A DNA stretch of 64,000 nt from Ampullaceana balthica (lineage: Eukaryota; Mollusca; Gastropoda; Lymnaeidae). The stretch is from positions 930,001-994,000 of the forward strand of contig CALYLW010000061.1 in assembly GCA_944989445.1 (NCBI GenBank), read 5' to 3'. Shown one piece after another: positions 44,701 through 58,350 of the stretch. The notes under the pieces were generated by a model that saw only the letters and a list, made by a program, of their open reading frames with translations, was not told the DNA's origin and did no database searches. The stretch's first letter is position 1, and each line of letters opens with the position of its first letter. Both the position numbers and the translations under genes were made by a program.

Positions 44701-47700
44701 CGCAAGATAGCGAGCTGAAATTTTGCAGGCAGTTTCGTACCGATGATAATAACAATGTATCAAACTTTCAGATCGATCGCATGTACCGTAATTAAATTAT
44801 TGATTTTTTAGATTATTTTATTTATTCCTATGTATCATGCTATTTTTTGAGATAGAGCGTCGCGGTGCGTATTATATTGAATAACCTTTCTGTCGCGCAA
44901 TAAGGTGCGTATTTTACTGACAACACTTTTTATAAACCTATTCCTGATCGGTGCGCATTATATTAAACACGTTTTACGACACAACTGCAATTTTGTATTT
45001 TTGGATGGTCGATCGATTTTTAACCCACTTGCTCGCAAGATAGCGAGCTGAAATTTTGCAGGCAGTTTCGTACCGATGATAAAAACAATGTATCAAAATT
45101 TCAGATCGATCTCATGTACCGTAATTAAATTATTGATTTTTTAGATTATTTTATTTATTCCTATGTATCATGCTATTTTTTGAGATAGAGCGTCGCGGTG
45201 CGTATTATATTGAACAACCTTTCTGTCGCGCAATAAGGTGCGTATTTTACTGACAACACTTTTTATAAACCTATTCCTGATCGGTGCGCATTATATTAAA
45301 CACGTTTTACGACACAACTGCAATTTTGTATTTTTGGATGGTCTTGCGCTGCGTGTTATAATGAACATTCTTTTAGTTACGTCTCATACGTAAAGGATTT
45401 ATAGTCAAAAACTTTGATTTTTTACGGGTTGTTTTTTTTAAAATCCTTTATATTAACTCGTGGTGTCTGCGGCCGACCGACCGACCGACCTTGCTTGCTT
45501 GCTTGCTTGTCGCCAAAACTTTTGATCGATTTTTAACTCACTTGCTCGCAAGATAGCGAGCTGAAATTTTGCAGGCAGTTTCGTACCGATGATAAAAACA
45601 ATGTATCAAAATTTCAGATCGATCGCATGTACCGTAATTAAATTATTGATTTTTTAGATTATTTTATTTATTCCTATGTATCATGCTATTTTTTGAGATA
45701 GAGCGTCGCGGTGCGTATTATATTGAATAACCTTTCTGTCGCGCAATAAGGTGCGTATTTTACTGACAACACTTTTTATAAACCTATTCCTGATCGGTGC
45801 GCATTATATTAAACACGTTTTACGACACAACTGCAATTTTGTATTTTTGGATGGTCTTGCGCTGCGTGTTAAAATGAACATTCTTTTAGTTACGTCTCAT
45901 ACGTAAAGGATTTATAGTCAAAAACTTTGGTTTTTTACGGGTTGTTTTTTTTAAAATCCTTTATATTAACTCGTGGTGTCTGCGGCCGACCGACCGACCT
46001 TGCTTGCTTGCTTGTCGCCAAAACTTTTGATCGATTTTTAACCCACTTGCTCGCAAGATAGCGAGCTGAAATTTTGCAGGCAGTTTCGTACCGATGATAA
46101 AAACAATGTATCAAAATTTCAGATCGATCGCATGTACCGTAATTAAATTATTGATTTTTTAGATTATTTTATTTATTCCTATGTATCATGCTATTTTTTG
46201 AGATAGAGCGTCGCGGTGCGTATTATATTGAACAACCTTTCTGTCGCGCAATAAGGTGCGTATTTTACTGACAACACTTTTTATAAACCTATTCCTGATC
46301 GGTGCGCATTATATTAAACACGTTTTACGACACAACTGCAATTTTGTATTTTTGGATGGTCTTGCGCTGCGTGTTAAAATGAACATTCTTTTAGTTACGT
46401 CTCATACGTAAAGGATTTATAGTCAAAAACTTTGGTTTTTTACGGGTTGTTTTTTTTAAATCCTTTATATTAACTCGTGGTGTCTGCGGCCGACCGACCG
46501 ACCTTGCTTGCTTGCTTGTCGCCAAAACTTTTGATCGATTTTTAACCCACTTGCTCGCAAGATAGCGAGCTGAAATTTTGCAGGCAGTTTCGTACCGATG
46601 ATAAAAACAATGTATCAAAATTTCAGATCGATCGCATGTACCGTAATTAAATTATTGATTTTTTAGATTATTTTATTTATTCCTATGTATCATGCTATTT
46701 TTTGAGATAGAGCGTCGCGGTGCGTATTATATTGAACAACCTTTCTGTCGCGCAATAAGGTGCGTATTTTACTGACAACACTTTTTATAAACCTATTCCT
46801 GATCGGTGCGCATTATATTAAACACGTTTTACGACACAAACTGCAATTTTGTATTTTTGGATGGTCTTGCGCTGCGTGTTATAATGAACATTCTTTTAGT
46901 TACGTCTCATACGTAAAGGATTTATAGTCAAAAACTTTGGTTTTTTACGGGTTGTTTTTTTTTAAATCCTTTATATTAACTCGTGGTGTCTGCGGCCGAC
47001 CGACCGACCGACCTTGCTTGCTTGCTTGCTTGTCGCCAAAACTTTTGATCGATTTTTAACCCACTTGCTCGCAAGATAGCGAGCTGAAATTTTGCAGGCA
47101 GTTTCGTACCGATGATAAAAACAATGTATCAAAATTTCAGATCGATCGCATGTACCGTAATTAAATTATTGATTTTTTAGATTATTTTATTTATTCCTAT
47201 GTATCATGCTATTTTTTGAGATAGAGCGTCGCGGTGCGTATTATATTGAACAACCTTTCTGTCGCGCAATAAGGTGCGTATTTTACTGACAACACTTTTT
47301 ATAAACCTATTCCTGATCGGTGCGCATTATATTAAACACGTTTTACGACACAACTGCAATTTTGTATTTTTGGATGGTCGATCGATTTTTAACCCACTTG
47401 CTCGCAAGATAGCGAGCTGAAATTTTGCAGGCAGTTTCGTACCGATGATAAAAACAATGTATCAAAATTTCAGATCGATCGCATGTACCGTAATTAAATT
47501 ATTGATTTTTTAGATTATTTTATTTATTCCTATGTATCATGCTATTTTTTGAGATAGAGCGTCGCGGTGCGTATTATATTGAACAACCTTTCTGTCGCGC
47601 AATAAGGTGCGTATTTTACTGACAACACTTTTTATAAACCTATTCCTGATCGGTGCGCATTATATTAAACACGTTTTACGACACAACTGCAATTTTGTAT

Positions 47701-50700
47701 TTTTGGATGGTCTTGCGCTGCGTGTTATAATGAACATTCTTTTAGTTACGTCTCATACGTAAAGGATTTATAGTCAAAAACTTTGATTTTTTACGGGTTG
47801 TTTTTTTTTAAATCCTTTATATTAACTCGTGGTGTCTGCGGCCGACCGACCGACCGACCTTGCTTGCTTGTCGCCAAAACTTTTGATCGATTTTTAACTC
47901 ACTTGCTCGCAAGATAGCGAGCTGAAATTTTGCAGGCAGTTTCGTACCGATGATAAAAACAATGTATCAAAATTTCAGATCGATCGCATGTACCGTAATT
48001 AAATTATTGATTTTTTAGATTATTTTATTTATTCCTATGTATCATGCTATTTTTTGAGATAGAGCGTCGCGGTGCGTATTATATTGAACAACCTTTCTGT
48101 CGCGCAATAAGGTGCGTATTTTACTGACAACACTTTTTATAAACCTATTCCTGATCGGTGCGCATTATATTAAACACGTTTTACGACACAACTGCAATTT
48201 TGTATTTTTGGATGGTCGATCGATTTTTAACCCACTTGCTCGCAAGATAGCGAGCTGAAATTTTGCAGGCAGTTTCGTACCGATGATAAAAACAATGTAT
48301 CAAAATTTCAGATCGATCGCATGTACCGTAATTAAATTATTGATTTTTTAGATTATTTTATTTATTCCTATGTATCATGCTATTTTTTGAGATAGAGCGT
48401 CGCGGTGCGTATTATATTGAACAACCTTTCTGTCGCGCAATAAGGTGCGTATTTTACTGACAACACTTTTTATAAACCTATTCCTGATCGGTGCGCATTA
48501 TATTAAACACGTTTTACGACACAACTGCAATTTTGTATTTTTGGATGGTCTTGCGCTGCGTGTTATAATGAACATTCTTTTAGTTACGTCTCATACGTAA
48601 AGGATTTATAGTCAAAAACTTTGGTTTTTTACGGGTTGTTTTTTTTAAATCCTTTATATTAACTCGTGGTGTCTGCGGCCGACCGACCGACCGACCTTGC
48701 TTGCTTGCTTGCTTGTCGCCAAAACTTTTGATCGATTTTTAACCCACTTGCTCGCAAGATAGCGAGCTGAAATTTTGCAGGCAGTTTCGTACCGATGATA
48801 AAAACAATGTATCAAAATTTCAGATCGATCGCATGTACCGTAATTAAATTATTGATTTTTTAGATTATTTTATTTATTCCTATGTATCATGCTATTTTTT
48901 GAGATAGAGCGTCGCGGTGCGTATTATATTGAACAACCTTTCTGTCGCGCAATAAGGTGCGTATTTTACTGACAACACTTTTTATAAACCTATTCCTGAT
49001 CGGTGCGCATTATATTAAACACGTTTTACGACACAACTGCAATTTTGTATTTTTGGATGGTCGATCGATTTTTAACCCACTTGCTCGCAAGATAGCGAGC
49101 TGAAATTTTGCAGGCAGTTTCGTACCGATGATAAAAACAATGTATCAAAATTTCAGATCGATCGCATGTACCGTAATTAAATTATTGATTTTTTAGATTA
49201 TTTTATTTATTCCTATGTATCATGCTATTTTTTGAGATAGAGCGTCGCGGTGCGTATTATATTGAACAACCTTTCTGTCGCGCAATAAGGTGCGTATTTT
49301 ACTGACAACACTTTTTATAAACCTATTCCTGATCGGTGCGCATTATATTAAACACGTTTTACGACACAAACTGCAATTTTGTATTTTTGGATGGTCTTGC
49401 GCTGCGTGTTATAATGAACATTCTTTTAGTTACGTCTCATACGTAAAGGATTTATAGTCAAAAACTTTGGTTTTTTACGGGTTGTTTTTTTTTAAATCCT
49501 TTATATTAACTCGTGGTGTCTGCGGCCGACCGACCGACCGACCTTGCTTGCTTGCTTGCTTGTCGCCAAAACTTTTGATCGATTTTTAACCCACTTGCTC
49601 GCAAGATAGCGAGCTGAAATTTTGCAGGCAGTTTCGTACCGATGATAAAAACAATGTATCAAAATTTCAGATCGATCGCATGTACCGTAATTAAATTATT
49701 GATTTTTTAGATTATTTTATTTATTCCTATGTATCATGCTATTTTTTGAGATAGAGCGTCGCGGTGCGTATTATATTGAACAACCTTTCTGTCGCGCAAT
49801 AAGGTGCGTATTTTACTGACAACACTTTTTATAAACCTATTCCTGATCGGTGCGCATTATATTAAACACGTTTTACGACACAACTGCAATTTTGTATTTT
49901 TGGATGGTCGATCGATTTTTAACCCACTTGCTCGCAAGATAGCGAGCTGAAATTTTGCAGGCAGTTTCGTACCGATGATAAAAACAATGTATCAAAATTT
50001 CAGATCGATCGCATGTACCGTAATTAAATTATTGATTTTTTAGATTATTTTATTTATTCCTATGTATCATGCTATTTTTTGAGATAGAGCGTCGCGGTGC
50101 GTATTATATTGAACAACCTTTCTGTCGCGCAATAAGGTGCGTATTTTACTGACAACACTTTTTATAAACCTATTCCTGATCGGTGCGCATTATATTAAAC
50201 ACGTTTTACGACACAACTGCAATTTTGTATTTTTGGATGGTCTTGCGCTGCGTGTTATAATGAACATTCTTTTAGTTACGTCTCATACGTAAAGGATTTA
50301 TAGTCAAAAACTTGGTTTTTTACGGGTTGTTTTTTTTTAAATCCTTTATATTAACTCGTGGTGTCTGCGGCCGACCGACCGACCGACCTTGCTTGCTTGC
50401 TTGCTTGTCGCCAAAACTTTTGATCGATTTTTAACTCACTTGCTCGCAAGATAGCGAGCTGAAATTTTGCAGGCAGTTTCGTACCGATGATAAAAACAAT
50501 GTATCAAAATTTCAGATCGATCGCATGTACCGTAATTAAATTATTGATTTTTTAGATTATTTTATTTATTCCTATGTATCATGCTATTTTTTGAGATAGA
50601 GCGTCGCGGTGCGTATTATATTGAACAACCTTTCTGTCGCGCAATAAGGTGCGTATTTTACTGACAACACTTTTTATAAACCTATTCCTGATCGGTGCGC

Positions 50701-53700
50701 ATTATATTAAACACGTTTTACGACACAACTGCAATTTTGTATTTTTGGATGGTCGATCGATTTTTAACCCACTTGCTCGCAAGATAGCGAGCTGAAATTT
50801 TGCAGGCAGTTTCGTACCGATGATAAAAACAATGTATCAAAATTTCAGATCGATCGCATGTACCGTAATTAAATTATTGATTTTTTAGATTATTTTATTT
50901 ATTCCTATGTATCATGCTATTTTTTGAGATAGAGCGTCGCGGTGCGTATTATATTGAACAACCTTTCTGTCGCGCAATAAGGTGCGTATTTTACTGACAA
51001 CACTTTTTATAAACCTATTCCTGATCGGTGCGCATTATATTAAACACGTTTTACGACACAACTGCAATTTTGTATTTTTGGATGGTCTTGCGCTGCGTGT
51101 TATAATGAACATTCTTTTAGTTACGTCTCATACGTAAAGGATTTATAGTCAAAAACTTTGGTTTTTTACGGGTTGTTTTTTTTAAATCCTTTATATTAAC
51201 TCGTGGTGTCTGCGGCCGACCGACCGACCGACCTTGCTTGCTTGCTTGCTTGTCGCCAAAACTTTTGATCGATTTTTAACCCACTTGCTCGCAAGATAGC
51301 GAGCTGAAATTTTGCAGGCAGTTTTCGTACCGATGATAAAAACAATGTATCAAAATTTCAGATCGATCGCATGTACCGTAATTAAATTATTGATTTTTTA
51401 GATTATTTTATTTATTCCTATGTATCATGCTATTTTTTGAGATAGAGCGTCGCGGTGCGTATTATATTGAACAACCTTTCTGTCGCGCAATAAGGTGCGT
51501 ATTTTACTGACAACACTTTTTATAAACCTATTCCTGATCGGTGCGCATTATATTAAACACGTTTTACGACACAACTGCAATTTTGTATTTTTGGATGGTC
51601 GATCGATTTTTAACCCACTTGCTCGCAAGATAGCGAGCTGAAATTTTGCAGGCAGTTTCGTACCGATGATAAAAACAATGTATCAAAATTTCAGATCGAT
51701 CGCATGTACCGTAATTAAATTATTGATTTTTTAGATTATTTTATTTATTCCTATGTATCATGCTATTTTTTGAGATAGAGCGTCGCGGTGCGTATTATAT
51801 TGAACAACCTTTCTGTCGCGCAATAAGGTGCGTATTTTACTGACAACACTTTTTATAAACCTATTCCTGATCGGTGCGCATTATATTAAACACGTTTTAC
51901 GACACAACTGCAATTTTGTATTTTTGGATGGTCTTGCGCTGCGTGTTATAATGAACATTCTTTTAGTTACGTCTCATACGTAAAGGATTTATAGTCAAAA
52001 ACTTTGATTTTTTACGGGTTGTTTTTTTTTAAATCCTTTATATTAACTCGTGGTGTCTGCGGCCGACCGACCGACCGACCTTGCTTGCTTGCTTGCTTGT
52101 CGCCAAAACTTTTGATCGATTTTTAACTCACTTGCTCGCAAGATAGCGAGCTGAAATTTTGCAGGCAGTTTCGTACCGATGATAAAAACAATGTATCAAA
52201 ATTTCAGATCGATCGCATGTACCGTAATTAAATTATTGATTTTTTAGATTATTTTATTTATTCCTATGTATCATGCTATTTTTTGAGATAGAGCGTCGCG
52301 GTGCGTATTATATTGAACAACCTTTCTGTCGCGCAATAAGGTGCGTATTTTACTGACAACACTTTTTATAAACCTATTCCTGATCGGTGCGCATTATATT
52401 AAACACGTTTTACGACACAACTGCAATTTTGTATTTTTGGATGGTCGATCGATTTTTAACCCACTTGCTCGCAAGATAGCGAGCTGAAATTTTGCAGGCA
52501 GTTTCGTACCGATGATAAAAACAATGTATCAAAATTTCAGATCGATCGCATGTACCGTAATTAAATTATTGATTTTTTAGATTATTTTATTTATTCCTAT
52601 GTATCATGCTATTTTTTGAGATAGAGCGTCGCGGTGCGTATTATATTGAACAACCTTTCTGTCGCGCAATAAGGTGCGTATTTTACTGACAACACTTTTT
52701 ATAAACCTATTCCTGATCGGTGCGCATTATATTAAACACGTTTTACGACACAACTGCAATTTTGTATTTTTGGATGGTCTTGCGCTGCGTGTTATAATGA
52801 ACATTCTTTTAGTTACGTCTCATACGTAAAGGATTTATAGTCAAAAACTTGGTTTTTTACGGGTTTTTCTTATTAAATCCTTTATATTAACTCGTGGTGT
52901 CTGCGGCCGACCGACCGACCTTGCTTGCTTGCTTGCTTGTCGCCAAAACTTTTGATCGATTTTTAACCCACTTGCTCGCAAGATAGCGAGCTGAAATTTT
53001 GCAGGCAGTTTCGTACCGATGATAAAAACAATGTATCAAAATTTCAGATCGATCGCATGTACCGTAATTAAATTATTGATTTTTTAGATTATTTTATTTA
53101 TTCCTATGTATCATGCTATTTTTTGAGATAGAGCGTCGCGGTGCGTATTATATTGAACAACCTTTCTGTCGCGCAATAAGGTGCGTATTTTACTGACAAC
53201 ACTTTTTATAAACCTATTCCTGATCGGTGCGCATTATATTAAACACGTTTTACGACACAACTGCAATTTTGTATTTTTGGATGGTCTTGCGCTGCGTGTT
53301 ATAATGAACATTCTTTTAGTTACGTCTCATACGTAAAGGATTTATAGTCAAAAACTTTGGTTTTTTACGGGTTGTTTTTTTTAAATCCTTTATATTAACT
53401 CGTGGTGTCTGCGGCCGACCGACCGACCTTGCTTGCTTGCTTGCTTGTCGCCAAAACTTTTGATCGATTTTTAACCCACTTGCTCGCAAGATAGCGAGCT
53501 GAAATTTTGCAGGCAGTTTCGTACCGATGATAAAAACAATGTATCAAAATTTCAGATCGATCGCATGTACCGTAATTAAATTATTGATTTTTTAGATTAT
53601 TTTATTTATTCCTATGTATCATGCTATTTTTTGAGATAGAGCGTCGCGGTGCGTATTATATTGAACAACCTTTCTGTCGCGCAATAAGGTGCGTATTTTA

Positions 53701-55215
53701 CTGACAACACTTTTTATAAACCTATTCCTGATCGGTGCGCATTATATTAAACACGTTTTACGACACAACTGCAATTTTGTATTTTTGGATGGTCGATCGA
53801 TTTTTAACCCACTTGCTCGCAAGATAGCGACTGAAATTTTGCAGGCAGTTTCGTACCGATGATAAAAACAATGTATCAAAATTTCAGATCGATCGCATGT
53901 ACCGTAATTAAATTATTGATTTTTTAGATTATTTTATTTATTCCTATGTATCATGCTATTTTTTGAGATAGAGCGTCGCGGTGCGTATTATATTGAACAA
54001 CCTTTCTGTCGCGCAATAAGGTGCGTATTTTACTGACAACACTTTTTATAAACCTATTCCTGATCGGTGCGCATTATATTAAACACGTTTTACGACACAA
54101 CTGCAATTTTGTATTTTTGGATGGTCTTGCGCTGCGTGTTATAATGAACATTCTTTTAGTTACGTCTCATACGTAAAGGATTTATAGTCAAAAACTTTGG
54201 TTTTTTACGGGTTGTTTTTTTATTTAAATCCTTTATATTAACTCGTGGTGTCTGCGGCCGACCGACCGACCGACCTTGCTTGCTTGCTTGTCGCCAAAAC
54301 TTTTGATCGATTTTTAACCCACTTGCTCGCAAGATAGCGAGCTGAAATTTTGCAGGCAGTTTTGTACCGATGATAAAAACAATGTATCAAAATTTCAGAT
54401 CGATCGCATGTACCGTAATTAAATTATTGATTTTTTAGATTATTTTATTTATTCCTATGTATCATGCTATTTTTTGAGATAGAGCGTCGCGGTGCGTATT
54501 ATATTGAACAACCTTTCTGTCGCGCAATAAGGTGCGTATTTTACTGACAACACTTTTTATAAACATATTCCTGATCGGTGCGCATTATATTAAACACGTT
54601 TTACGACACAACTGCAATTTTGTATTTTTGGATGGTCTTGCGCTGCGTGTTATAATGAACATTCTTTTAGTTACGTCTCATACGTAAAGGATTTATAGTC
54701 AAAAACTTGGTTTTTTACGGGTTGTTTTTTTTAAATCCTTTATATTAACTCGTGGTGTCTGCGGCCGCCCTTGATTGCTTGCTTGTCGCCAAAACTTTTG
54801 ATCGATTTTTAACCCACTTGCTCGCAAGATAGCGAGCTGAAATTTTGCAGGCAGTTTCGTACCGATGATAAAAACAATGTATCAAAATTTCAGATCGATC
54901 GCATTACCGTAATTAAATTATTGATTTTTTAGATTATTTTATTTATTCCTATGTATCATGCTATTTTTTGAGATAGAGCGTCGCGGTGCGTATTATATTG
55001 AACAACCTTTCTGTCGCGCAATAAGGTGCGTATTTTATTGACAACTCTTTTTATAAACATATTCCTGATCGGTGCGCATTATATTAAACATGTTTTACGA
55101 CACAACTGCAATTTTGTATTTCTGGATGGTCTTGCGCTGCGTATTATAATGAACATTCTTTTAGTTACTTCTCGTACATAAAGGATTTATAGTCAAAAAC
55201 TTGGTTTTTTTACGG
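38722..55215. repeat. 16.5-kb satellite array, ~500-bp monomer with ~340-bp short form
   Basis: A full monomer runs from AAATCCTTTATATTAACTCG through GTGGTGTCTGCGG, a (CCGA)n(CTTG)n patch, TCGATTTTTAACCCACTTGC, CAGATCGATCGCATGTACCG, GTCGCGCAATAAGGTGCGTA and TTAGTTACGTCTCATACGTA to AAGGATTTATAGTCAAAAAC. The phrase ACTCGTGG starts 26 units, at 38751, 39236, 39743, 40241, 40748, 41245, 41753, 42244, 42755, 43267, 44105, 44618, 45456, 45969, 46473, 46979, 47825, 48662, 49509, 50354, 51199, 52046, 52890, 53398, 54241 and 54748. Units of about 485-513 bases are single monomers. Units of about 837-847 hold an extra shortened monomer (ten cases). A short inverted pair (AAATCCTTTAT / ATAAAGGATTT) brackets the monomer. 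Short minus frames recur per unit (for example 41701-41886, 46391-46618) and end within the microsatellite or the next stop; I do not call them genes. Confidence 0.97.
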
Positions 55216-55440
55216 TTTTTTTAATTAGTTTTTTTTTGGTTTTAAAAATTGTAAATTTTGATACTTCCTTCCTCTTCTTCTGTCCTGCTTTTTGTTTAAT
55301 ATTTGTGACCATCTCTCTTCTTTGAGTTTTCTGTTGTTTTTTTAAATCTCTACTTTGCTACTTATTTTGTCCATGGTATAGTTAAGTAACTAATATTAAT
55401 ACACATTTAATTTAAATAGTTGTGTTAATCTATTACTCTA
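55216..55440. other. AT-rich right flank of the satellite
   Basis: After the last monomer the DNA becomes T-rich (TTTTTTTAATTAGTTTTTTT) and unique. Nothing else is recognised. Confidence 0.45.
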
Positions 55441-55480
55441 TTTGTACTGATGAAGGCATACGCCGAAACGTTTACTTAAG
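55441..55480 (+). ncRNA. Candidate minimal hammerhead ribozyme motif
   Basis: The first box is CTGATGA (55447-55453), matching CUGANGA. It is followed by A, the helix GGC-ATAC-GCC (55455-55464), then GAAA with CGTT (55465-55472). A palindromic ACGT could serve as a very short helix III with GUU as cleavage triplet. The flanks GTA (55444-55446) and TAC (55473-55475) pair as helix I, and ACT/AGT further out can extend it. Minimal type I hammerheads with tiny helix III occur in Penelope-like and related retroelements (family knowledge). The extra A before the helix is non-standard and no Penelope ORF is seen. A decayed relative lies at 20014-20048. It may simply be a conserved retroelement tail. 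Confidence 0.4.
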
Positions 55481-56265
55481 TATTTTAGATTAATAAAGCT
55501 TCACATTTAGTGTTTTAATCTCAGAATTCATTTGTGTATATTGGTAAAAAAAAATCCTTTTAATGAATTTATCATGAAATGACGGCTGTGCATCCAGATC
55601 CTTAATAAAGCGGCACCTGTCTAACTTTATTAGCAGACACTTGTCTTTCGAACTGTTCCTTAAATGAGATCTGTCCGTCTCAACTTTATGAAGTCAGACC
55701 GGCTGAAACTAGCAAACGAAAGATCTAGCTACCCCATCCCGTGATAGCGACGAATGTTTGCTTAGGGAAGGACACATTTGAGATGAGCTAAAATTGTCTC
55801 ATTGTGTGTCACGTGACTTAATTTTCAAGAAACCACGTGATTTCCCGCCATTTTCGATATCGACTATTCTTATTTCTTCTGTTAAAAGAGTGTCTTGTTT
55901 GAGGCTTTGAAACTATATTCACAATCGGCTCCGACTCAACAGTGTGCTATCACATGCTTGAGAACCTCTGGTTGAGGCAATGAGCCGTTAGTGAACATGT
56001 CCTCATGTGGTGCCGGGGTCCAAGCCCCGAGAGACTAAAAAATTCATGTTTCTACGGATGATCCAACATGAGTCTTGTCCCTTCTGTCACTCTGACATCA
56101 GGGGTGTGGGAGAAATAGACCCATGCGTGGGGGGGGGGAGGGGCGGCCTAGCTGTTTCCTACTGGAATATATTAACATTAAATGTCATGTAATATATATG
56201 AGAGAAAGAACGAGAAAACAATGGGGACAAGGGTGTGTGTAAGAGAAGACAGGAAGAGACAGAGA
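55481..56265. other. Unassigned sequence
   Basis: Unique DNA. A CACGTGA pair (55810-55816 and 55833-55839) flanks TTAATTTTCAAGAAAC; GGGGTCCAAGCCCCG near 56017 is a small hairpin; a G-run lies near 56130. The 61-codon frame at 56007-56192 has no domain. Confidence 0.4.
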
Positions 56266-56269
56266 GACA

Positions 56270-56295
56270 GATATATATATATATTATATATATAT

Positions 56296-56354
<59 letters not shown>

Positions 56355-56361
56355 AACAGAG

Positions 56362-56416
<55 letters not shown>

Positions 56417-56423
56417 AACAGAG

Positions 56424-56462
<39 letters not shown>

Positions 56463-56476
56463 TAGAGAGAGAGAGA
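56270..56476. repeat. (TA)n-(GA)n compound microsatellite
   Basis: A short TA run (56271-56296) is followed by about 180 bases of GA interrupted by AAGAAACAGAGACAGATA inserts, which themselves repeat at a spacing of about 70 bases. Frames across it are Arg/Glu or Ser/Leu artefacts. Confidence 0.93.
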
Positions 56477-58060
56477 AGAAAATAAAACAATATAGGCACT
56501 GATGTTATATTCAAGGAGCTTTGTTTTTTTATTTTGTTTTTTTTGTTGTTGGTTTTTTCATTGGGGTGAGGGAGGTATAGCTCTATCGACAGAAGAGAAA
56601 TTACCAGCCAAGAACTGAGAAAAATCATTAAGACTGTGAGTAAGCCTTAGGGCAGATATAGAGAAGTAGTCGGGGATGTACACAGATACAACGCAGCTGT
56701 ACATAAAATACTCCAATAACACCTGAGGTCATGTGCCTAGGGGAAGGGGAACAGTTTTAATTACGTTTAAAAATCCAAGGATGTCAAGTATTAAATATCA
56801 TACAAATCATTAAAAGAAAAAAAAACAACGGAACAAGCAGGGAGAAAAATTAAATAAGAAAAAAGAAGGATGAAAAGTGAGAACATTGAGAAAAAGCTAT
56901 GTAAATGTTGTGGTGCAAGTTATCCATATTGACAGAGACTGTAAGTGTAAGCACAGCATTCACATTTTTCACAACTCTCTATGCGGTGTTATACAAATAT
57001 GAGTCTTCCCAACAGTAGACCAAACAAGAGCAGTCCAGAGGTAATTTAAGCTAATGCACTAACGTTAATCATAAACAATTTATTAGCCCAGATCACAGGA
57101 TCCGTAACGCTGAGGGACATAGTACAACAGTCCATGGCAGTTAAAAAAGCGTGTAGTGTTTCTCGCCATAAAAAAATAATTATAAGACGTCATTGTTTTA
57201 GCTTATATTTTTAATATAGTACAACAGCCCATAGCAGTTAAAAAAGCGTGTGTTGTTTCTCACCGTAATTTTTTTGGATATGACGTCATTGTTTTAGCTC
57301 ATATTTTAATTTTGTTAAAGGGAACGATGTGAAAAAAGGATTTGAGGATTATAATTATCATAATTATTATAATTTCACCAAGTGGTATGGCAGGCGCCAG
57401 CAAAATGTCATGACCTAATGTTCTCGTATTCGATATGAGGGTGGGGTTGAGGGAGGTATTGTGAATCAGATGATTGAGTCAAGGGGCTTTCCATTAATTA
57501 CCTCAACAATCGTTCACCGCCCTCTCCTCCCGGGTTGTCCACAGCTATTAAACTTTCAAGGATCCCTAATTAATCATTACAATTTTTTTTTACTAAACTT
57601 TAAAAAAAAGATCATATGGAAAAACAAAATTATCATTTGAATATAGGTCGTTAAAATATATAAACACCATTGTAAGACTCCGCAATAAATAAATACAAAT
57701 TAACGCCTTAAATATGACTAGAATCAACTTATATGACAACATTCAATAGAGTTGATGATAAAATGTTATGAGTAATAAATTATTGATATTTTTGTTCTCT
57801 ATCACAGACGTTTCAAGATTATTTTTGCTGCATATCAAGATATAGCTTACATTTGTTGGCATATCTACGATAGCTTTGTTTATAAATTGAACAGTCTTAT
57901 ATCATTATAGATTAGTACAAACTTTCATCACTTATGATATTAAACATTTCTATTTGAAATGTCAACGGTCTTCCTAGACTGGCCACATCGTGGTGTTATG
58001 GTGTTGTACTTCATTCTTGTTGAGGGCATTGTCCAGATTCAATTAAATTAAATCCACAGA
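56477..58060. other. Unassigned AT-rich DNA with one 99-bp direct duplication
   Basis: Apart from a two-copy direct repeat at about 57118-57310 (unit about 99 bases, containing ACAACAG(T/C)CCAT, TTAAAAAAGCGTGT and GACGTCATTGTTTTAGCT) I see no gene or transposon end. The remainder is AT-rich single-copy sequence. Confidence 0.5.
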
Positions 58061-58062
58061 GT

Positions 58063-58069
58063 AGCTGAG

Positions 58070-58100
<31 letters not shown>

Positions 58101-58350
58101 GGGGAACAGTAGATGATAGATATAGAGTTTAGGAGGTGGGAGAAGAAAATTGCAGAAATGATTACAGAGACCTAATGGAAATGACAGAGATATAAAGAGA
58201 GAGAGAGAGAGAGAGATAGAGAGAGAGAGAAAGAGTGAGAGAGTGAAGGGAGAGACAAAGTTAGACAGAGAGAGAGAGAGAGAGAGAAAAGAGAGAGAGA
58301 GAGACAAAGACATAGAGAGGGAGAGAGAGATGGACAGAGAGAGAGATAGA
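58063..58350. repeat. GA-rich microsatellite block
   Basis: GA runs broken by AAAGAGTGAGAGAGTGAAGG and GACAAAGACATAGAGAGG inserts. The 162-codon minus frame over it (58011-58499) is Ser/Leu-rich and is not a gene. Confidence 0.92.

Noticed and set aside
38722..55215. CRISPR array or ribosomal DNA cluster
   Set aside because: Units are about 500 bases and contiguous without short unique spacers, and contain no rRNA-like sequence.
56182..56502. Arg/Glu-rich protein
   Set aside because: It is a GA microsatellite read in frame.
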